DNA of 24,513 nt from IMG/VR virus record IMGVR_UViG_3300000124_000004, positions 1 to 24,513 of that record; one strand, given 5' to 3'. Source of the DNA: a virus. The number at the start of each line of letters is the position of its first letter. Position 1 is the first letter of the stretch. Shown in pieces: positions 15,968-22,729 of this stretch. The translations under genes and the position numbers were made by a program. Below the pieces are notes generated by a model. The model did not search any database. It was given only the letters and a program-made list of their open reading frames with translations, and was not told the origin of the DNA.

Positions 15968-17120
15968 TGAAGCGCTCCACCAACGTACGCTCGTAAGATG
16001 CCCACGTGAACTTGTCACGGGCGCGAGCGAGACCCTTCTTGGAGTAGCGCTTCCGCTGCTCAGGGCTCTCGATTGCCTTTGAGATCGTGTTCGCAATCTC
16101 AAAGCGGTCAACGTTGGCGTACTTCTGCCCGCCTTGGAACCACTCGTAGTCGTTGGGCTCCATCAGGTACCCGGCGTCACCGACGACCTCTGCCCCAGCG
16201 GCCCAGTCTGTGTGGGCCACTGGCAGTCCGCACGCCATTGCCTCAGCGAGCGGGAGACCGAAGCCCTCGACCTGAGACGGAAGTACGAAGAGATCTGCCA
16301 TGTTGTAGAGATCGACAAGCCCCGGAGCGTCCTTGCCGCGGAGGGCTAGGGCGTCGTTGTGAGTCTTCATCTCAGATGGAAACTGGACCCTGTCCCAAGC
16401 GCCAATGGTCTTGGCGACCTGTGGTAGGTCCCAACCTCCAAGCCAGTAGTTGTTGAATGGGACAGTGTGCGCGTACAGCAAGACTTCCGGGTGTCTGCGG
16501 GAGACCAACTCTACTGCCTCGATCAGCCGGGGCCACTGCTTGCGGCGCACGTTCTGCGCAACGCACATGACCACGAATCTGTCGTCCCAACCCACAGCCC
16601 TTCGCATCTCAGCGCGGTACTCTGGATCCAGTTGCTGGAAGTCACGGCTCACACCGTGGTAGGCCATCCAACTGTCAAACCCGGCTTCCGCAAACACCCG
16701 TTGGCCGTACTCTGAGCATGTGATGAATTGGATCCCCGCCTTGGGGGCCTTGCGCCATAGTCCGGTCCAGCGCTCGTTCAGTGGCTCGCCCTCGACCGGC
16801 ATGTAGACGACGAGGGGTAGGGCTGCGATCTCTTCGACCAGCAGCCAGAGCGTGACCATCGTCGCGTCACCGATGATGTGCACGGCATCGGGCTTGTGGG
16901 CCTTGACGGTTGCACGGGCCTTGCCCCAGCCCATCACGTCGCCCACGCCCGGAGAAGATGGTACGAAGACGAAGTCCTCGTATGGGCGCTCGATGTAGTC
17001 CTGCCCGCCAAGCACGACCAGTTCGTGCCCTGCGGCAAGGAGCGCGTCCACTGCGACCCTGTTCACCACGCCGAATCCTGTGCGCACGAACGGGGAGTCG
17101 CCTAGCATGAGAATCTTCAT
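15903..17120 (-). CDS. GT4-family glycosyltransferase
   Basis: This 405-residue protein starts at ATG 17120 with GAGG nearby. It is a GT-B fold, family GT4 enzyme. The N-terminal Rossmann start is MKILMLGDSPFVRTGFGVVN, including a Gly-rich loop. The C-terminal nucleotide-sugar half has FVVMCVAQNVRRKQWPRLIE, then DLFVLPSQVEGFGLPLAEA with the E-x7-E pair at E285 and E293, followed by MACGLPVAHTD and VVGDAGYL. The family transfers sugar from an activated donor; donor and acceptor cannot be read from sequence. It lies between head genes in the structural operon. This suggests it decorates a virion protein, phage DNA or a host surface target. Confidence 0.9.
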   Translation of the reverse strand: MKILMLGDSPFVRTGFGVVNRVAVDALLAAGHELVVLGGQDYIERPYEDFVFVPSSPGVGDVMGWGKARATVKAHKPDAVHIIGDATMVTLWLLVEEIAALPLVVYMPVEGEPLNERWTGLWRKAPKAGIQFITCSEYGQRVFAEAGFDSWMAYHGVSRDFQQLDPEYRAEMRRAVGWDDRFVVMCVAQNVRRKQWPRLIEAVELVSRRHPEVLLYAHTVPFNNYWLGGWDLPQVAKTIGAWDRVQFPSEMKTHNDALALRGKDAPGLVDLYNMADLFVLPSQVEGFGLPLAEAMACGLPVAHTDWAAGAEVVGDAGYLMEPNDYEWFQGGQKYANVDRFEIANTISKAIESPEQRKRYSKKGLARARDKFTWASYERTLVERFNGLNSQVNGQEVQAPRPVAEA

Positions 17121-17141
17121 CTTCGCACCTCAGTTGGGCGT

Positions 17142-17426
17142 CTATGTCACGTTGTACGTGTACGTCAACATGACCTTGTTGCTTGTTGTGTCGTACTTGT
17201 AATAGGAGTTGTCTGACGTGATCGTGAAGTCTGTGATCTGAAGGGTGTCGTAACCTGTCTTGGAGGTCTTACGCACCATGTCTTCGTCATCAACGCAGCG
17301 GATGATGTCGCCACACGAACAACGGACGTGCATCGTGGCGAGGTATTCGTAGAAGTGCAAGTGGCTCATCGAGAATGTGGGGGAAGTCCCGCCGACGACC
17401 AGCGGGAGGTTCTTCTTCCAGTCCAT
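17142..17426 (-). CDS. Hypothetical protein with a CxC...C motif
   Basis: This 94-residue protein starts at ATG 17426, one base after the stop of the upstream gene (TGA C ATG). It reads MDWKKNLPLVVGGTSPTFSM, then HVRCSCGDIIRCVDDED, and ends in a beta-rich Thr/Tyr segment (SNKVMLTYTYNVT). Three cysteines close together could bind a metal, but a fourth ligand is not obvious. It lies between the capsid gene cluster and the glycosyltransferase. Function unknown; possibly a minor capsid-associated protein. Confidence 0.7.
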   Translation of the reverse strand: MDWKKNLPLVVGGTSPTFSMSHLHFYEYLATMHVRCSCGDIIRCVDDEDMVRKTSKTGYDTLQITDFTITSDNSYYKYDTTSNKVMLTYTYNVT

Positions 17427-17427
17427 G

Positions 17428-17715
17428 TCAGGAGTAGTAGATACGCGAGAAGGCGTCGATGTCGTCCTTGAACTTGAGCGAGTAGCCGTTCATGATGAGC
17501 CGGTTGACCCAGTCAGCGCGATCACGCGGCACAAGGGCAATACCCTCGACGGTATCAACGGCACCGTCGTAGAACGTCTCTCTGCAGTTGACTGTCGGAT
17601 ACCAAGCCGGTGACTGCATTGTCCAGTACATCGGATCGGCTTCAGAGGTAGACTCTTCGACCGTGACGGCCTCTTCTTCTACGACTGGCTTTGGATTGGG
17701 GATTCCGCGGGGCAT
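17428..17715 (-). CDS. Hypothetical protein following major capsid gene
   Basis: This 95-residue protein starts at ATG 17715, with a strong AGGAGG five bases upstream. The N-terminus is Pro- and Glu-rich (RGIPNPKPVVEEEAVTVEES) and probably disordered. A compact part follows (MYWTMQSPAWYPTVNCRETF, ALVPRDRADWVNRLIMNGYS). Small genes just after the capsid gene are often decoration or head-completion proteins, but I see no family signature. It is separated from the capsid gene by a GC-rich hairpin. Confidence 0.75.
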   Translation of the reverse strand: MPRGIPNPKPVVEEEAVTVEESTSEADPMYWTMQSPAWYPTVNCRETFYDGAVDTVEGIALVPRDRADWVNRLIMNGYSLKFKDDIDAFSRIYYS

Positions 17716-17738
17716 CTCAACCTCCTAAGGGTGAGAAT

Positions 17739-17769
17739 GGGGGGCTAGCCAATTATGGGCCAGCCCCCC
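17739..17769 (-). terminator. GC-rich hairpin after the capsid gene, possible weak terminator
   Basis: An 8-bp perfect stem (GGGGGGCT at 17739-17746 with AGCCCCCC at 17762-17769 on the plus strand) is extended by three more pairs after one mismatch. It closes a loop around AATTATG. It lies 9 bases after the capsid stop. On the minus strand the following bases are ATTCTCACCC, only weakly T-rich. It may be a leaky terminator or a 3' mRNA stabiliser that raises capsid message over downstream genes. Confidence 0.6.
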
Positions 17770-17777
17770 GTTCTGGG

Positions 17778-18650
17778 TTACGCGAAGTTCTTCACCAGAA
17801 CCGGACGACCCTCAAGAGCAGCACCGAAGTAGCCCTTGATGAAGTAATCCTCAGAGTCCTTCGTCTTCGCCAGAGGCGAGTACGTGAAGTCCTGATTGAC
17901 GATCAACTTCATGTCGGCACGGCGAGCGAAGAGGATCTGCTTCGGAGAAGTAGCCTCCCAGTGGAGGTCGGTCAGGATCGGCACGCCGTCGTAAGACAGC
18001 ACGCGGAATCCACCGCCAACTTCCATCGTGTCCACGAAGCGCTGCTGCGCCTGAAGAAGACCGTTGATCTGACGACGCACTGCGCGAGAGGTGATGATGA
18101 CATCGCACTCACCGCGCGTGTCGTCAATCGCCTTGTCGATAGCAGCGAGAGTAAGAGCAGCCGCGGACAGGTCCGTGGTGCCACCCTCGTCGCCGGGCGC
18201 AGAGCCGTTGACCTGAGGGATGAAGCCAACGATTGAGTCGCTGGATCCGTCGCCGGTCATGATCGAAGTGACCAACTGCTCAGCAATCGCCTGAGACGAA
18301 GTGCGAATCTCTTCCTGAAGTGCGTTGACAACGCCGCCAGCCGCTGCAATGAGCGGGCCGGTGACCTCACCACGGGTGTACAGGAATGAGACCGTCTTGC
18401 TTACCCGCGTGTAGGTGCTGTTGCTAGCGGTCGGAAGCGATCCACCATCAGCAGCCCACTCAGCGGTAGGCAGAGCCGTGCGCTTGCGGATCCAGTAGGT
18501 CTGAGTAGGCCACGGCACACGCGTGACTACGTTCAGAAGAGGGGTGGCCTTGGCAACATAGTCGCGAATGACCGGATCAACGACCTCAGGGATGAGGTAG
18601 TTGCCAGTCGTTGCGACAAGACTGTTCAAGGCGCGTTCGATGTCAGCCAT
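17778..18650 (-). CDS. Major capsid protein (HK97 fold)
   Basis: This 290-residue protein starts at ATG 18650, with AGGAG eight bases upstream. It has the order of HK97-type capsid proteins. These parts are an N-terminal arm (NSLVATTGNYLIPEVVDPVI), the E-loop region (TYWIRKRTALPTAEWAADGG), a long spine helix (VVNALQEEIRTSSQAIAEQL), and the A-domain end (CDVIITSRAVRRQINGLLQA). The last part has DGVPILTDLHWE, then KQILFARRADMKLIVNQDFT. There is no long N-terminal delta domain, which fits a separate scaffold made by the gene upstream. It forms the capsid lattice and follows portal and protease in the usual order. Confidence 0.92.
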   Translation of the reverse strand: MADIERALNSLVATTGNYLIPEVVDPVIRDYVAKATPLLNVVTRVPWPTQTYWIRKRTALPTAEWAADGGSLPTASNSTYTRVSKTVSFLYTRGEVTGPLIAAAGGVVNALQEEIRTSSQAIAEQLVTSIMTGDGSSDSIVGFIPQVNGSAPGDEGGTTDLSAAALTLAAIDKAIDDTRGECDVIITSRAVRRQINGLLQAQQRFVDTMEVGGGFRVLSYDGVPILTDLHWEATSPKQILFARRADMKLIVNQDFTYSPLAKTKDSEDYFIKGYFGAALEGRPVLVKNFA

Positions 18651-18684
18651 CGTTGGCGCTCCTAGAGAACTAGATAGGGGGGGG

Positions 18685-19314
18685 TTAGCGGTTTGCGTAG
18701 ATGCCGTTCAGGCCCCAGCGAAGACGCTCTTCAGGAGTCATCTTCGACAGGTCGGGCTTGTCCGACTCAAACTTCTCGCGAACGAGGGGGGCGGGCACCT
18801 TCCCGGCTGGCATTGACTCCAACTGGGTGATGTACTCCTGCTGGGTAGCGACAGTCTGCATGAGTTCAGTGGTCACCCGCTCGACTTCCGCAGAGACGAA
18901 CGTAGTGATTGACTCAGCGATTGAACGCTCCAAGCGAACGCCACCGACTTCAACGAGATCCTCTTCGCCCGTATCTGAGTTCTCAACAGTTGTGTTCTCA
19001 GGGGCTGGTGCTGGCGTGGACTCTTCCGTGCCTTCAAGCACGCCAAGGGAGATCAACTGATCGCCAAGCGCCTTGTAAGAGGCGAGAAGCGCTTCAGAAT
19101 CCTTCTTGGCAATGCGGGCACGCTCAACCACGGGCTCCTCGACAGGCTCAGTGTCTGCGGCCTCATCGGCACGCTCGACAACTGCTTCCTCTTCGACGGA
19201 CTCTTCGGTTGAGGTAACGTCCTGCACTGCGTCGGCGCTCAAGGCGACCTCAGCGGTAACAGGCTCTGCGTCTGGGGTCGTCTCCTCGACGGCCTTCTCC
19301 AGATCTTCTGCCAT
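18685..19314 (-). CDS. Nested scaffold protein from internal in-frame start
   Basis: Inside the protease/scaffold gene, codon 181 is an ATG at 19314. It is preceded by AGGAG at 19325-19321 with a 6-nt spacer, an ideal ribosome site. It falls exactly at the junction of protease and scaffold domains and would yield a 209-residue free scaffold (MAEDLEKAVEETTPDAEP onwards). Lambda C/Nu3 uses the same device to make excess scaffold over protease. The start is well supported by sequence; expression is inferred. Confidence 0.75.
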   Translation of the reverse strand: MAEDLEKAVEETTPDAEPVTAEVALSADAVQDVTSTEESVEEEAVVERADEAADTEPVEEPVVERARIAKKDSEALLASYKALGDQLISLGVLEGTEESTPAPAPENTTVENSDTGEEDLVEVGGVRLERSIAESITTFVSAEVERVTTELMQTVATQQEYITQLESMPAGKVPAPLVREKFESDKPDLSKMTPEERLRWGLNGIYANR

Positions 19315-19854
19315 GTCATTCTCCTGTGAGATGTCGCCATCGAGACTACGAGCAAGTACGGTACCAAACGATGGAACCCACGACGGCTTGGTGGTGTTAC
19401 TGATCTCGCGTAGCAAGACCTTCGTGAACTGAATGATCTTCTCGCCAAGGCCGTTCCGCTGTACGCGGAACTCGACCCCGTCGCCTCCGACCGACATGCC
19501 GTACTGCTTCTTCTGCGGTCCGGTGATCGATTCGTGGAGGTAGCGAGCGGCTGGGTTTGATTCGTCAAGGCGAACCACAACCCTCAAGTGGAAGTCCGGG
19601 GTGATTGACCCCTCAACAATGTGGCCCAGTTGGCGCAAGAGGCCAACCTTGATGTGGCTGTCCAGATATGGGATCGGGTCACCAGCATCTAGGCGGTCAG
19701 CAATCTGGCGAGCGAAGTCTGCAATAGCATCTTCGGACATCGCGGTTCCGTGGCTGTCAGGCTCAGGACCGCTAGCCTCGCCTACCAGATAGAGCCCCCC
19801 GTCCTCCCGCTCTTCAGCGCGGACGACTGGAAGCGTGATCTTCCAACTGTTCAC
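18685..19854 (-). CDS. Prohead protease fused to scaffold
   Basis: This 389-residue protein starts at ATG 19854, overlapping the portal stop by four bases. Residues 1-150 form an HK97-type (U35) prohead protease. The segment GEASGPEPDSHGTAMSEDAI is followed by DSH with His67 and by YGMSVGG with Ser121, close to the catalytic His and Ser positions of HK97 gp4. Residues ~181-389 are acidic, Glu/Ala/Val-rich and helical, ending YITQLESMPAGKVPAPLVRE and a conserved-looking SKMTPEERLRWGLNGIYANR tail, typical of scaffold. The protease should cleave scaffold and itself during maturation. The scaffold half also has its own in-frame start (separate entry). Confidence 0.88.
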   Translation of the reverse strand: MNSWKITLPVVRAEEREDGGLYLVGEASGPEPDSHGTAMSEDAIADFARQIADRLDAGDPIPYLDSHIKVGLLRQLGHIVEGSITPDFHLRVVVRLDESNPAARYLHESITGPQKKQYGMSVGGDGVEFRVQRNGLGEKIIQFTKVLLREISNTTKPSWVPSFGTVLARSLDGDISQENDMAEDLEKAVEETTPDAEPVTAEVALSADAVQDVTSTEESVEEEAVVERADEAADTEPVEEPVVERARIAKKDSEALLASYKALGDQLISLGVLEGTEESTPAPAPENTTVENSDTGEEDLVEVGGVRLERSIAESITTFVSAEVERVTTELMQTVATQQEYITQLESMPAGKVPAPLVREKFESDKPDLSKMTPEERLRWGLNGIYANR

Positions 19855-21206
19855 TTTGTGTTCGCCTTCGCGTCAGACTTGTTGGGGTCAGGCTCCTTAG
19901 GAGCCTTCTGATTCGGGAGGTTTCCCCCCGGCGTTGCTGCACCTTCAGGTACTGTGCCTCCAGCGCCTCCCGGTACAGGAGGTGGTGCATTCTTTGCCTG
20001 TAGGATGGCATCTGCCGCTTCTGCCAACTTGGAGACTGGCATGAGGCCAAGAGGAGTTGAGATGTATGGTTCATCGCCGCCTTGTACGTCCGGTAGTCCC
20101 AACTGTCCGTTGACCCAGTTGATGGTGTAGATTCCGTTGGTCATACCTTGGACGTAAAGATCCATCTTGGTCTTCTCGTCACGCTGGTCAACGTCGTTGT
20201 GGGCGAACATCAGGTCATCGAACTTGAAGACGGGAATGATCAACTGCTCGTTGATTCCCTCTTCCACGATGTTCTGTAGAGGAACGATGCTCTCTGCACG
20301 GAATGACTTGTCGTTCTCTGCTGACTGGGATCTGTTCGCACTCTCCATCGCGCCGCCCAACTTGGTGTACGGCATGTCGAAGACTGCGAGGATCTCCTGC
20401 ATCAGGCTCTTGCGACCCTCGATGAACTGCATCTCTGCTGGGGTCGATACTGAACGCTGCACCGACACGTCGCCCTCAAGGAGCAGCGGCTTGTGTGCGT
20501 TCTGCGATCCGACGTAGTCCTTCTTCAAGAACTCGCGGTTCCGCTCTACCTCTTCCTTGGAAGCGTTGCGCATGTTGAACACGACGCCGGTCTGCGCGTT
20601 GTTTGCGAAGAACGACTCGTTGTACTGCTGCGCGAACAGATCCTGAGCGACTGTCGAGGTCAGCGACTCAAGCGGGCTCAAGCCGTAGACATCGTTGTCA
20701 GGATCGAAGAGCATGAAGTGGGTGATCTCTTCTGGCTTGAACTGGGTCTCGATTCCTTCGGAGTCCCGGACAATGTAGGAAGTGATCTCTCTTGTTGTCT
20801 TGTCGATGACAACCGCCATCTGCGACGGGTGTACTCTGACGAAGGCGTACGGGACGCCCAGCCTCGACTTCGTGATGAACCAGTATGCATCGCCGTAAAC
20901 CAGAATGTCTGTGTAGGTTTGGCGAAGCAGGAACTGTGCACGTGAGCGAGCGAATGTCTCTAGTAGAGTCTTCTGTCGAGCGGCGTTTACAGGCTTGGTG
21001 GTATCACGGGTGACGAATGTGTATCCGGTGGCCGTGGCCGTCTTCGCCAACTTGTCGATTGTCGCTCTGACGATAGGGTGTGACTTGTACATCTTCGTGT
21101 ACGTCGCATACCCAGTCGGAGCGGGCATCTTCTGGTCGTTGTCGCCCAGAGATACGATGTTGTTTCCGGCGCGCTCAATGGCGACGGGAGCCTTCTTCGT
21201 TGCCAC
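19851..21206 (-). CDS. Portal protein
   Basis: This 451-residue protein starts with GTG at 21206, with AAGGGG eight bases upstream overlapping the stop of the zinc-ribbon gene. It has the portal pattern: N-terminal SHPIVRATIDKLAKTATATG, then LLRQTYTDILVYGDAYWFI, then VHPSQMAVVIDKTTREITSY, and EEITHFMLFDPDNDVYGLSP with LESLTSTVAQDLFAQQYNES. A helical C-terminal half (MQEILAVFDMPYTKLGGAME) leads to a Pro/Gly/Lys-rich tail. The dodecameric portal is the DNA gate of the head. The protease gene directly follows. Length is usual for HK97-type portals. Confidence 0.9.
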   Translation of the reverse strand: MATKKAPVAIERAGNNIVSLGDNDQKMPAPTGYATYTKMYKSHPIVRATIDKLAKTATATGYTFVTRDTTKPVNAARQKTLLETFARSRAQFLLRQTYTDILVYGDAYWFITKSRLGVPYAFVRVHPSQMAVVIDKTTREITSYIVRDSEGIETQFKPEEITHFMLFDPDNDVYGLSPLESLTSTVAQDLFAQQYNESFFANNAQTGVVFNMRNASKEEVERNREFLKKDYVGSQNAHKPLLLEGDVSVQRSVSTPAEMQFIEGRKSLMQEILAVFDMPYTKLGGAMESANRSQSAENDKSFRAESIVPLQNIVEEGINEQLIIPVFKFDDLMFAHNDVDQRDEKTKMDLYVQGMTNGIYTINWVNGQLGLPDVQGGDEPYISTPLGLMPVSKLAEAADAILQAKNAPPPVPGGAGGTVPEGAATPGGNLPNQKAPKEPDPNKSDAKANTK

Positions 21207-21211
21207 TCGCG

Positions 21212-21403
21212 CTACCCCTTAGTGATCACAAGCGAGAAGGCTGTCGCGGGCCAGACGACCGTCTGCCCACACTTGCGGCATGGGCCTTGTACCCGACCTT
21301 CGACCTCGCGATAGAGATCCTTGAACTTGATGCGGAGGATTCCGTCATCGCCTTCGATGCCGAAAAGCGTGCCGCAATGAGGACACTTGATGTAAATCGG
21401 CAT
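21212..21403 (-). CDS. Small zinc-ribbon protein
   Basis: This 63-residue protein starts at ATG 21403 with GGAAGG upstream. It contains CPHC at residues ~8-11 and CRKC at ~42-45, two CxxC knuckles that should form one zinc ribbon, separated by a charged helix (LRIKFKDLYREVEGRVQGP). Small zinc-ribbon proteins near the portal or terminase occur in many phages; Mu Com is a related type, acting in translation control. The exact role here is not known. It is the first gene after the terminator that closes the tRNA array. Confidence 0.75.
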   Translation of the reverse strand: MPIYIKCPHCGTLFGIEGDDGILRIKFKDLYREVEGRVQGPCRKCGQTVVWPATAFSLVITKG

Positions 21404-21420
21404 CAGAGTACCTTCCGACC

Positions 21421-21465
21421 AAAAGAGAAAGACCCCGCAGGGACCTTATGGCCTCCGTACGGGGT
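21421..21465 (-). terminator. Terminator after the tRNA array
   Basis: On the minus strand, after tRNA-Gly(GCC), the arms ACCCCG (21465-21460) and CGGGGT (21437-21432) pair. A second imperfect stem lies inside (GGCC/GGTC around an ATAA loop). The following bases are CTTTCTCTTTT (21431-21421). This is a plausible intrinsic terminator that would separate the tRNA transcript from the head operon. Confidence 0.7.
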
Positions 21466-21472
21466 GGGTGTT

Positions 21473-21547
21473 TGGTACTGTCGGCGGGAGTCGAACCCGC
21501 GTCCCCTGCATGGCAAGCAGGAATCGTAGCCGCTAGACCACGACAGT
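21473..21547 (-). tRNA. tRNA-Gly(GCC)
   Basis: The acceptor is ACTGTCG paired perfectly with its 3' strand. The T loop is TTCGACT on a GCGGG stem. The anticodon loop TTGCCAT sits on a perfect CCTGC/GCAGG stem, giving anticodon GCC for GGC codons. Coordinates include the encoded CCA. It is the last tRNA of the array, one base after the CCA of tRNA-Thr(GGT). Confidence 0.95.
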
Positions 21548-21548
21548 A

Positions 21549-21624
21549 TGGAGCCCACCGCGAGATTCGAACTCGCTACCTCGTCCTTACCAAGGACGTG
21601 CACATCCGCATGTGCTTGACAGGC
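21549..21624 (-). tRNA. tRNA-Thr(GGT)
   Basis: The acceptor GCCTGTC pairs with GGTGGGC (three G.U pairs). The D arm is GCAC/GTGC. The anticodon loop TTGGTAA sits on CGTCC/GGACG, and the T loop is TTCGAAT on GCGAG/CTCGC. CCA is encoded and included. It follows the small virion-like gene by 11 bases. Confidence 0.93.
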
Positions 21625-21635
21625 ACCGTATTCAA

Positions 21636-21920
21636 TTAGTGCCCAATCGCCATGATGGTGGCGGTGACACTCGACTGGTCAGACGTGTCGCCCGCCTCAG
21701 TCGTAAGCGCGGTGTACACCTTCAACTTGCCACCCTCGTAGGTAACGACACGCGTGCCGTGGGGTGAGACGAGGATGGAGTCCACAACCTCAAGCCCGAG
21801 CCCACTAGCGGCAAGCGTCTCGCCACCGGTCGGATAGGAGTTGTCGAACGCGACGTTTGCGATGACAACGCGCTTGTTGCCGAAGACGGACGAAACCGGA
21901 GTGGTGATCGTAAGTGCCAC
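21636..21920 (-). CDS. Small virion-protein-like gene inside the tRNA array
   Basis: This 94-residue protein starts with GTG at 21920, preceded by AGGAAGAGG at a suitable distance. It begins MALTITTPVSSVFGNKRVVI and continues ANVAFDNSYPTGGE, ASGLGLEVVDSILVSPHG, then KLKVYTALTTEAG. The phrase 'VFGNKRVVI..V.FD.SYPTGGE' is a pattern I recognise from small structural proteins encoded near capsid genes of many tailed phages. It is probably a virion or decoration protein, but no function can be assigned from motifs. It is placed between tRNA-Thr(TGT) and tRNA-Thr(GGT), which is unusual for a structural gene. Confidence 0.8.
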   Translation of the reverse strand: MALTITTPVSSVFGNKRVVIANVAFDNSYPTGGETLAASGLGLEVVDSILVSPHGTRVVTYEGGKLKVYTALTTEAGDTSDQSSVTATIMAIGH

Positions 21921-21944
21921 GCTGTGAACCTCTTCCTAGATTTG

Positions 21945-22018
21945 TGGAGCCCCCGCACGGATTCGAACCGTGATCCGCTGATTACAAAACAGCAGTCCTG
22001 CCGTTGAACGACAGAGGC
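21945..22018 (-). tRNA. tRNA-Thr(TGT)
   Basis: The acceptor is GCCTCTG with CGGGGGC. The T arm is CACGG/CCGTG with loop TTCGAAT. The anticodon loop is TTTGTAA on GCTGT/TCAGC, where the pair next to the loop (31:39) is T.T. The anticodon is TGT. CCA is encoded. Confidence 0.9.
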
Positions 22019-22022
22019 AAGT

Positions 22023-22099
22023 TGGTAGGGCTGGCGGGATTCGAACCCGCATCATCCGGCTTGAAAGGCCAGCATCCTGAACCGTTAGACGACATCCCC
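22023..22099 (-). tRNA. tRNA-Glu(TTC)
   Basis: The anticodon loop CTTTCAA on a CTGGC/GCCGG stem gives TTC. The T arm is GCGGG/CCCGC with TTCGAAT. The acceptor GGGGATG pairs with CAGCCCT except for one A.G mismatch at the fifth pair. CCA is encoded. Confidence 0.9.
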
Positions 22100-22174
22100 A
22101 AGGCGGTTGCTGCGTCACGGCTTGACCCGGCTATGAACCCGACGAAACAACCAGTCGTTTCGGGTCGCATCATT
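22100..22174. other. tRNA-sized gap with one hairpin
   Basis: These 75 bases between tRNA-Glu(TTC) and tRNA-Leu(CAA) hold no gene that I can fold as a tRNA. A 6-bp inverted repeat is present: CGAAAC at 22143-22148 and GTTTCG at 22157-22162 with an 8-nt loop. The T-loop signature is missing. It may be a decayed tRNA or a spacer. Confidence 0.5.
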
Positions 22175-22251
22175 TGGTGCCTCTCCCCAGATTCGAACTG
22201 GGAACATTGCGCTCTTGAGGCGCACGCCTCTGCCAGTTGGGCCAGAGAGGC
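22175..22251 (-). tRNA. tRNA-Leu(CAA)-like, without long variable arm
   Basis: The acceptor GCCTCTC pairs perfectly with GAGAGGC. The anticodon loop CTCAAGA sits on a perfect TGCGC/GCGCA stem, giving CAA, which reads the Leu codon TTG. The T arm is CCCAG/CTGGG with TTCGAAT. The variable loop is only five bases (ATGTT), whereas bacterial tRNA-Leu normally has a long extra arm. CCA is encoded. By anticodon it is Leu; the body is class I, so charging identity is uncertain. Confidence 0.8.
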
Positions 22252-22257
22252 AAGTGT

Positions 22258-22332
22258 TGGTAGGCCCACGGGGAGTCGAACCCCGGTCTGATGGCTGAGA
22301 ACCACCGATCCTGTCCACTAGACGACAGGCCC
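22258..22332 (-). tRNA. tRNA-Glu(CTC)
   Basis: The anticodon loop TTCTCAG on GGTGG/CCATC gives CTC. The T arm is CGGGG/CCCCG with TTCGACT. The acceptor GGGCCTG pairs with TGGGCCT using wobbles at the ends. CCA is encoded. With tRNA-Glu(TTC) it covers both Glu codons. Confidence 0.9.
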
Positions 22333-22419
22333 ATATAGTGGGGCGCGAGCGATGCGGACTAGGCACCGTCATTCAAGCCTTGCGCCGACCACGGTGACAT
22401 CGTGGAACGGACCCAATGT
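22333..22419. other. tRNA-sized gap with an anticodon-like stem-loop
   Basis: The 87 bases between tRNA-Glu(CTC) and tRNA-Asn hold no intact tRNA. On the minus strand a 5-bp stem CCACG/CGTGG (22405-22389) closes a 7-nt loop ATGTCAC. That has the geometry of an anticodon arm with T33, GTC and A37. No matching T arm or acceptor was found. It could be a decayed tRNA-Asp, or chance. Confidence 0.45.
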
Positions 22420-22494
22420 TGGCACACACGGCTGGATTCGAACCAGCATCAACGGGGTAACAACCCGTGATCCTACCAATTGAACGACACGTGT
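22420..22494 (-). tRNA. tRNA-Asn(GTT)
   Basis: The acceptor ACACGTG pairs with CGTGTGT. The anticodon loop TTGTTAC on ACGGG/CCCGT gives GTT. The T arm is GCTGG/CCAGC with TTCGAAT. CCA is encoded. Confidence 0.93.
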
Positions 22495-22498
22495 ACGA

Positions 22499-22569
22499 TG
22501 GAGCCCCAGCAGGGAGTCGAGCCCTGACCGTCACGCTACGAGGGTGACGCCTGTCCCACAGACAGGGGC
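22499..22569 (-). tRNA. tRNA-Thr(CGT), tiny D loop
   Basis: The gene is short: 68 nt before CCA. The acceptor GCCCCTG pairs with CTGGGGC with one T.T mismatch. Only 15 bases separate acceptor and anticodon stem; the D arm reads CTGT-GGG-ACAG, a 3-nt loop. The anticodon loop CTCGTAG gives CGT, with a C.C mismatch next to the loop. The T loop starts with C instead of T (CTCGACT). It may still work or be decaying. The 5' half can also form a competing hairpin, CCTGTC/GACAGG. Confidence 0.7.
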
Positions 22570-22571
22570 GT

Positions 22572-22645
22572 TGGCAGGGCAACGAGGAATCGAACCCCGG
22601 CCCGATGGTTTGGAGCCACCAGTCCTACCACTAAACGATTGCCCT
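22572..22645 (-). tRNA. tRNA-Trp(CCA)
   Basis: The acceptor AGGGCAA pairs perfectly with TTGCCCT. The anticodon loop CTCCAAA on GGTGG/CCATC gives CCA. The T arm is CGGGG/CCTCG with TTCGATT. CCA is encoded. Confidence 0.93.
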
Positions 22646-22647
22646 AT

Positions 22648-22722
22648 TGGAGAGCCCCCGGGGGATCGAACCCCGATCCGGACGGGTAAGAACCGTCTGC
22701 ACCACCGTTGTGCTAGAGGCCC
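22648..22722 (-). tRNA. tRNA-Lys(CTT)
   Basis: The anticodon loop TTCTTAC on a perfect GACGG/CCGTC stem gives CTT. The T arm is CGGGG/CCCCG with loop TTCGATC. The acceptor GGGCCTC pairs with GGGGCTC. CCA is encoded. Confidence 0.92.
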
Positions 22723-22729
22723 TCGATGT

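Noticed and set aside
15785-16111. 108-residue version of the basic protein
   Set aside because: Its first 48 residues are a shifted reading of the glycosyltransferase C-terminus and it has no ribosome site. ATG 15967 has GGAG at the right distance.
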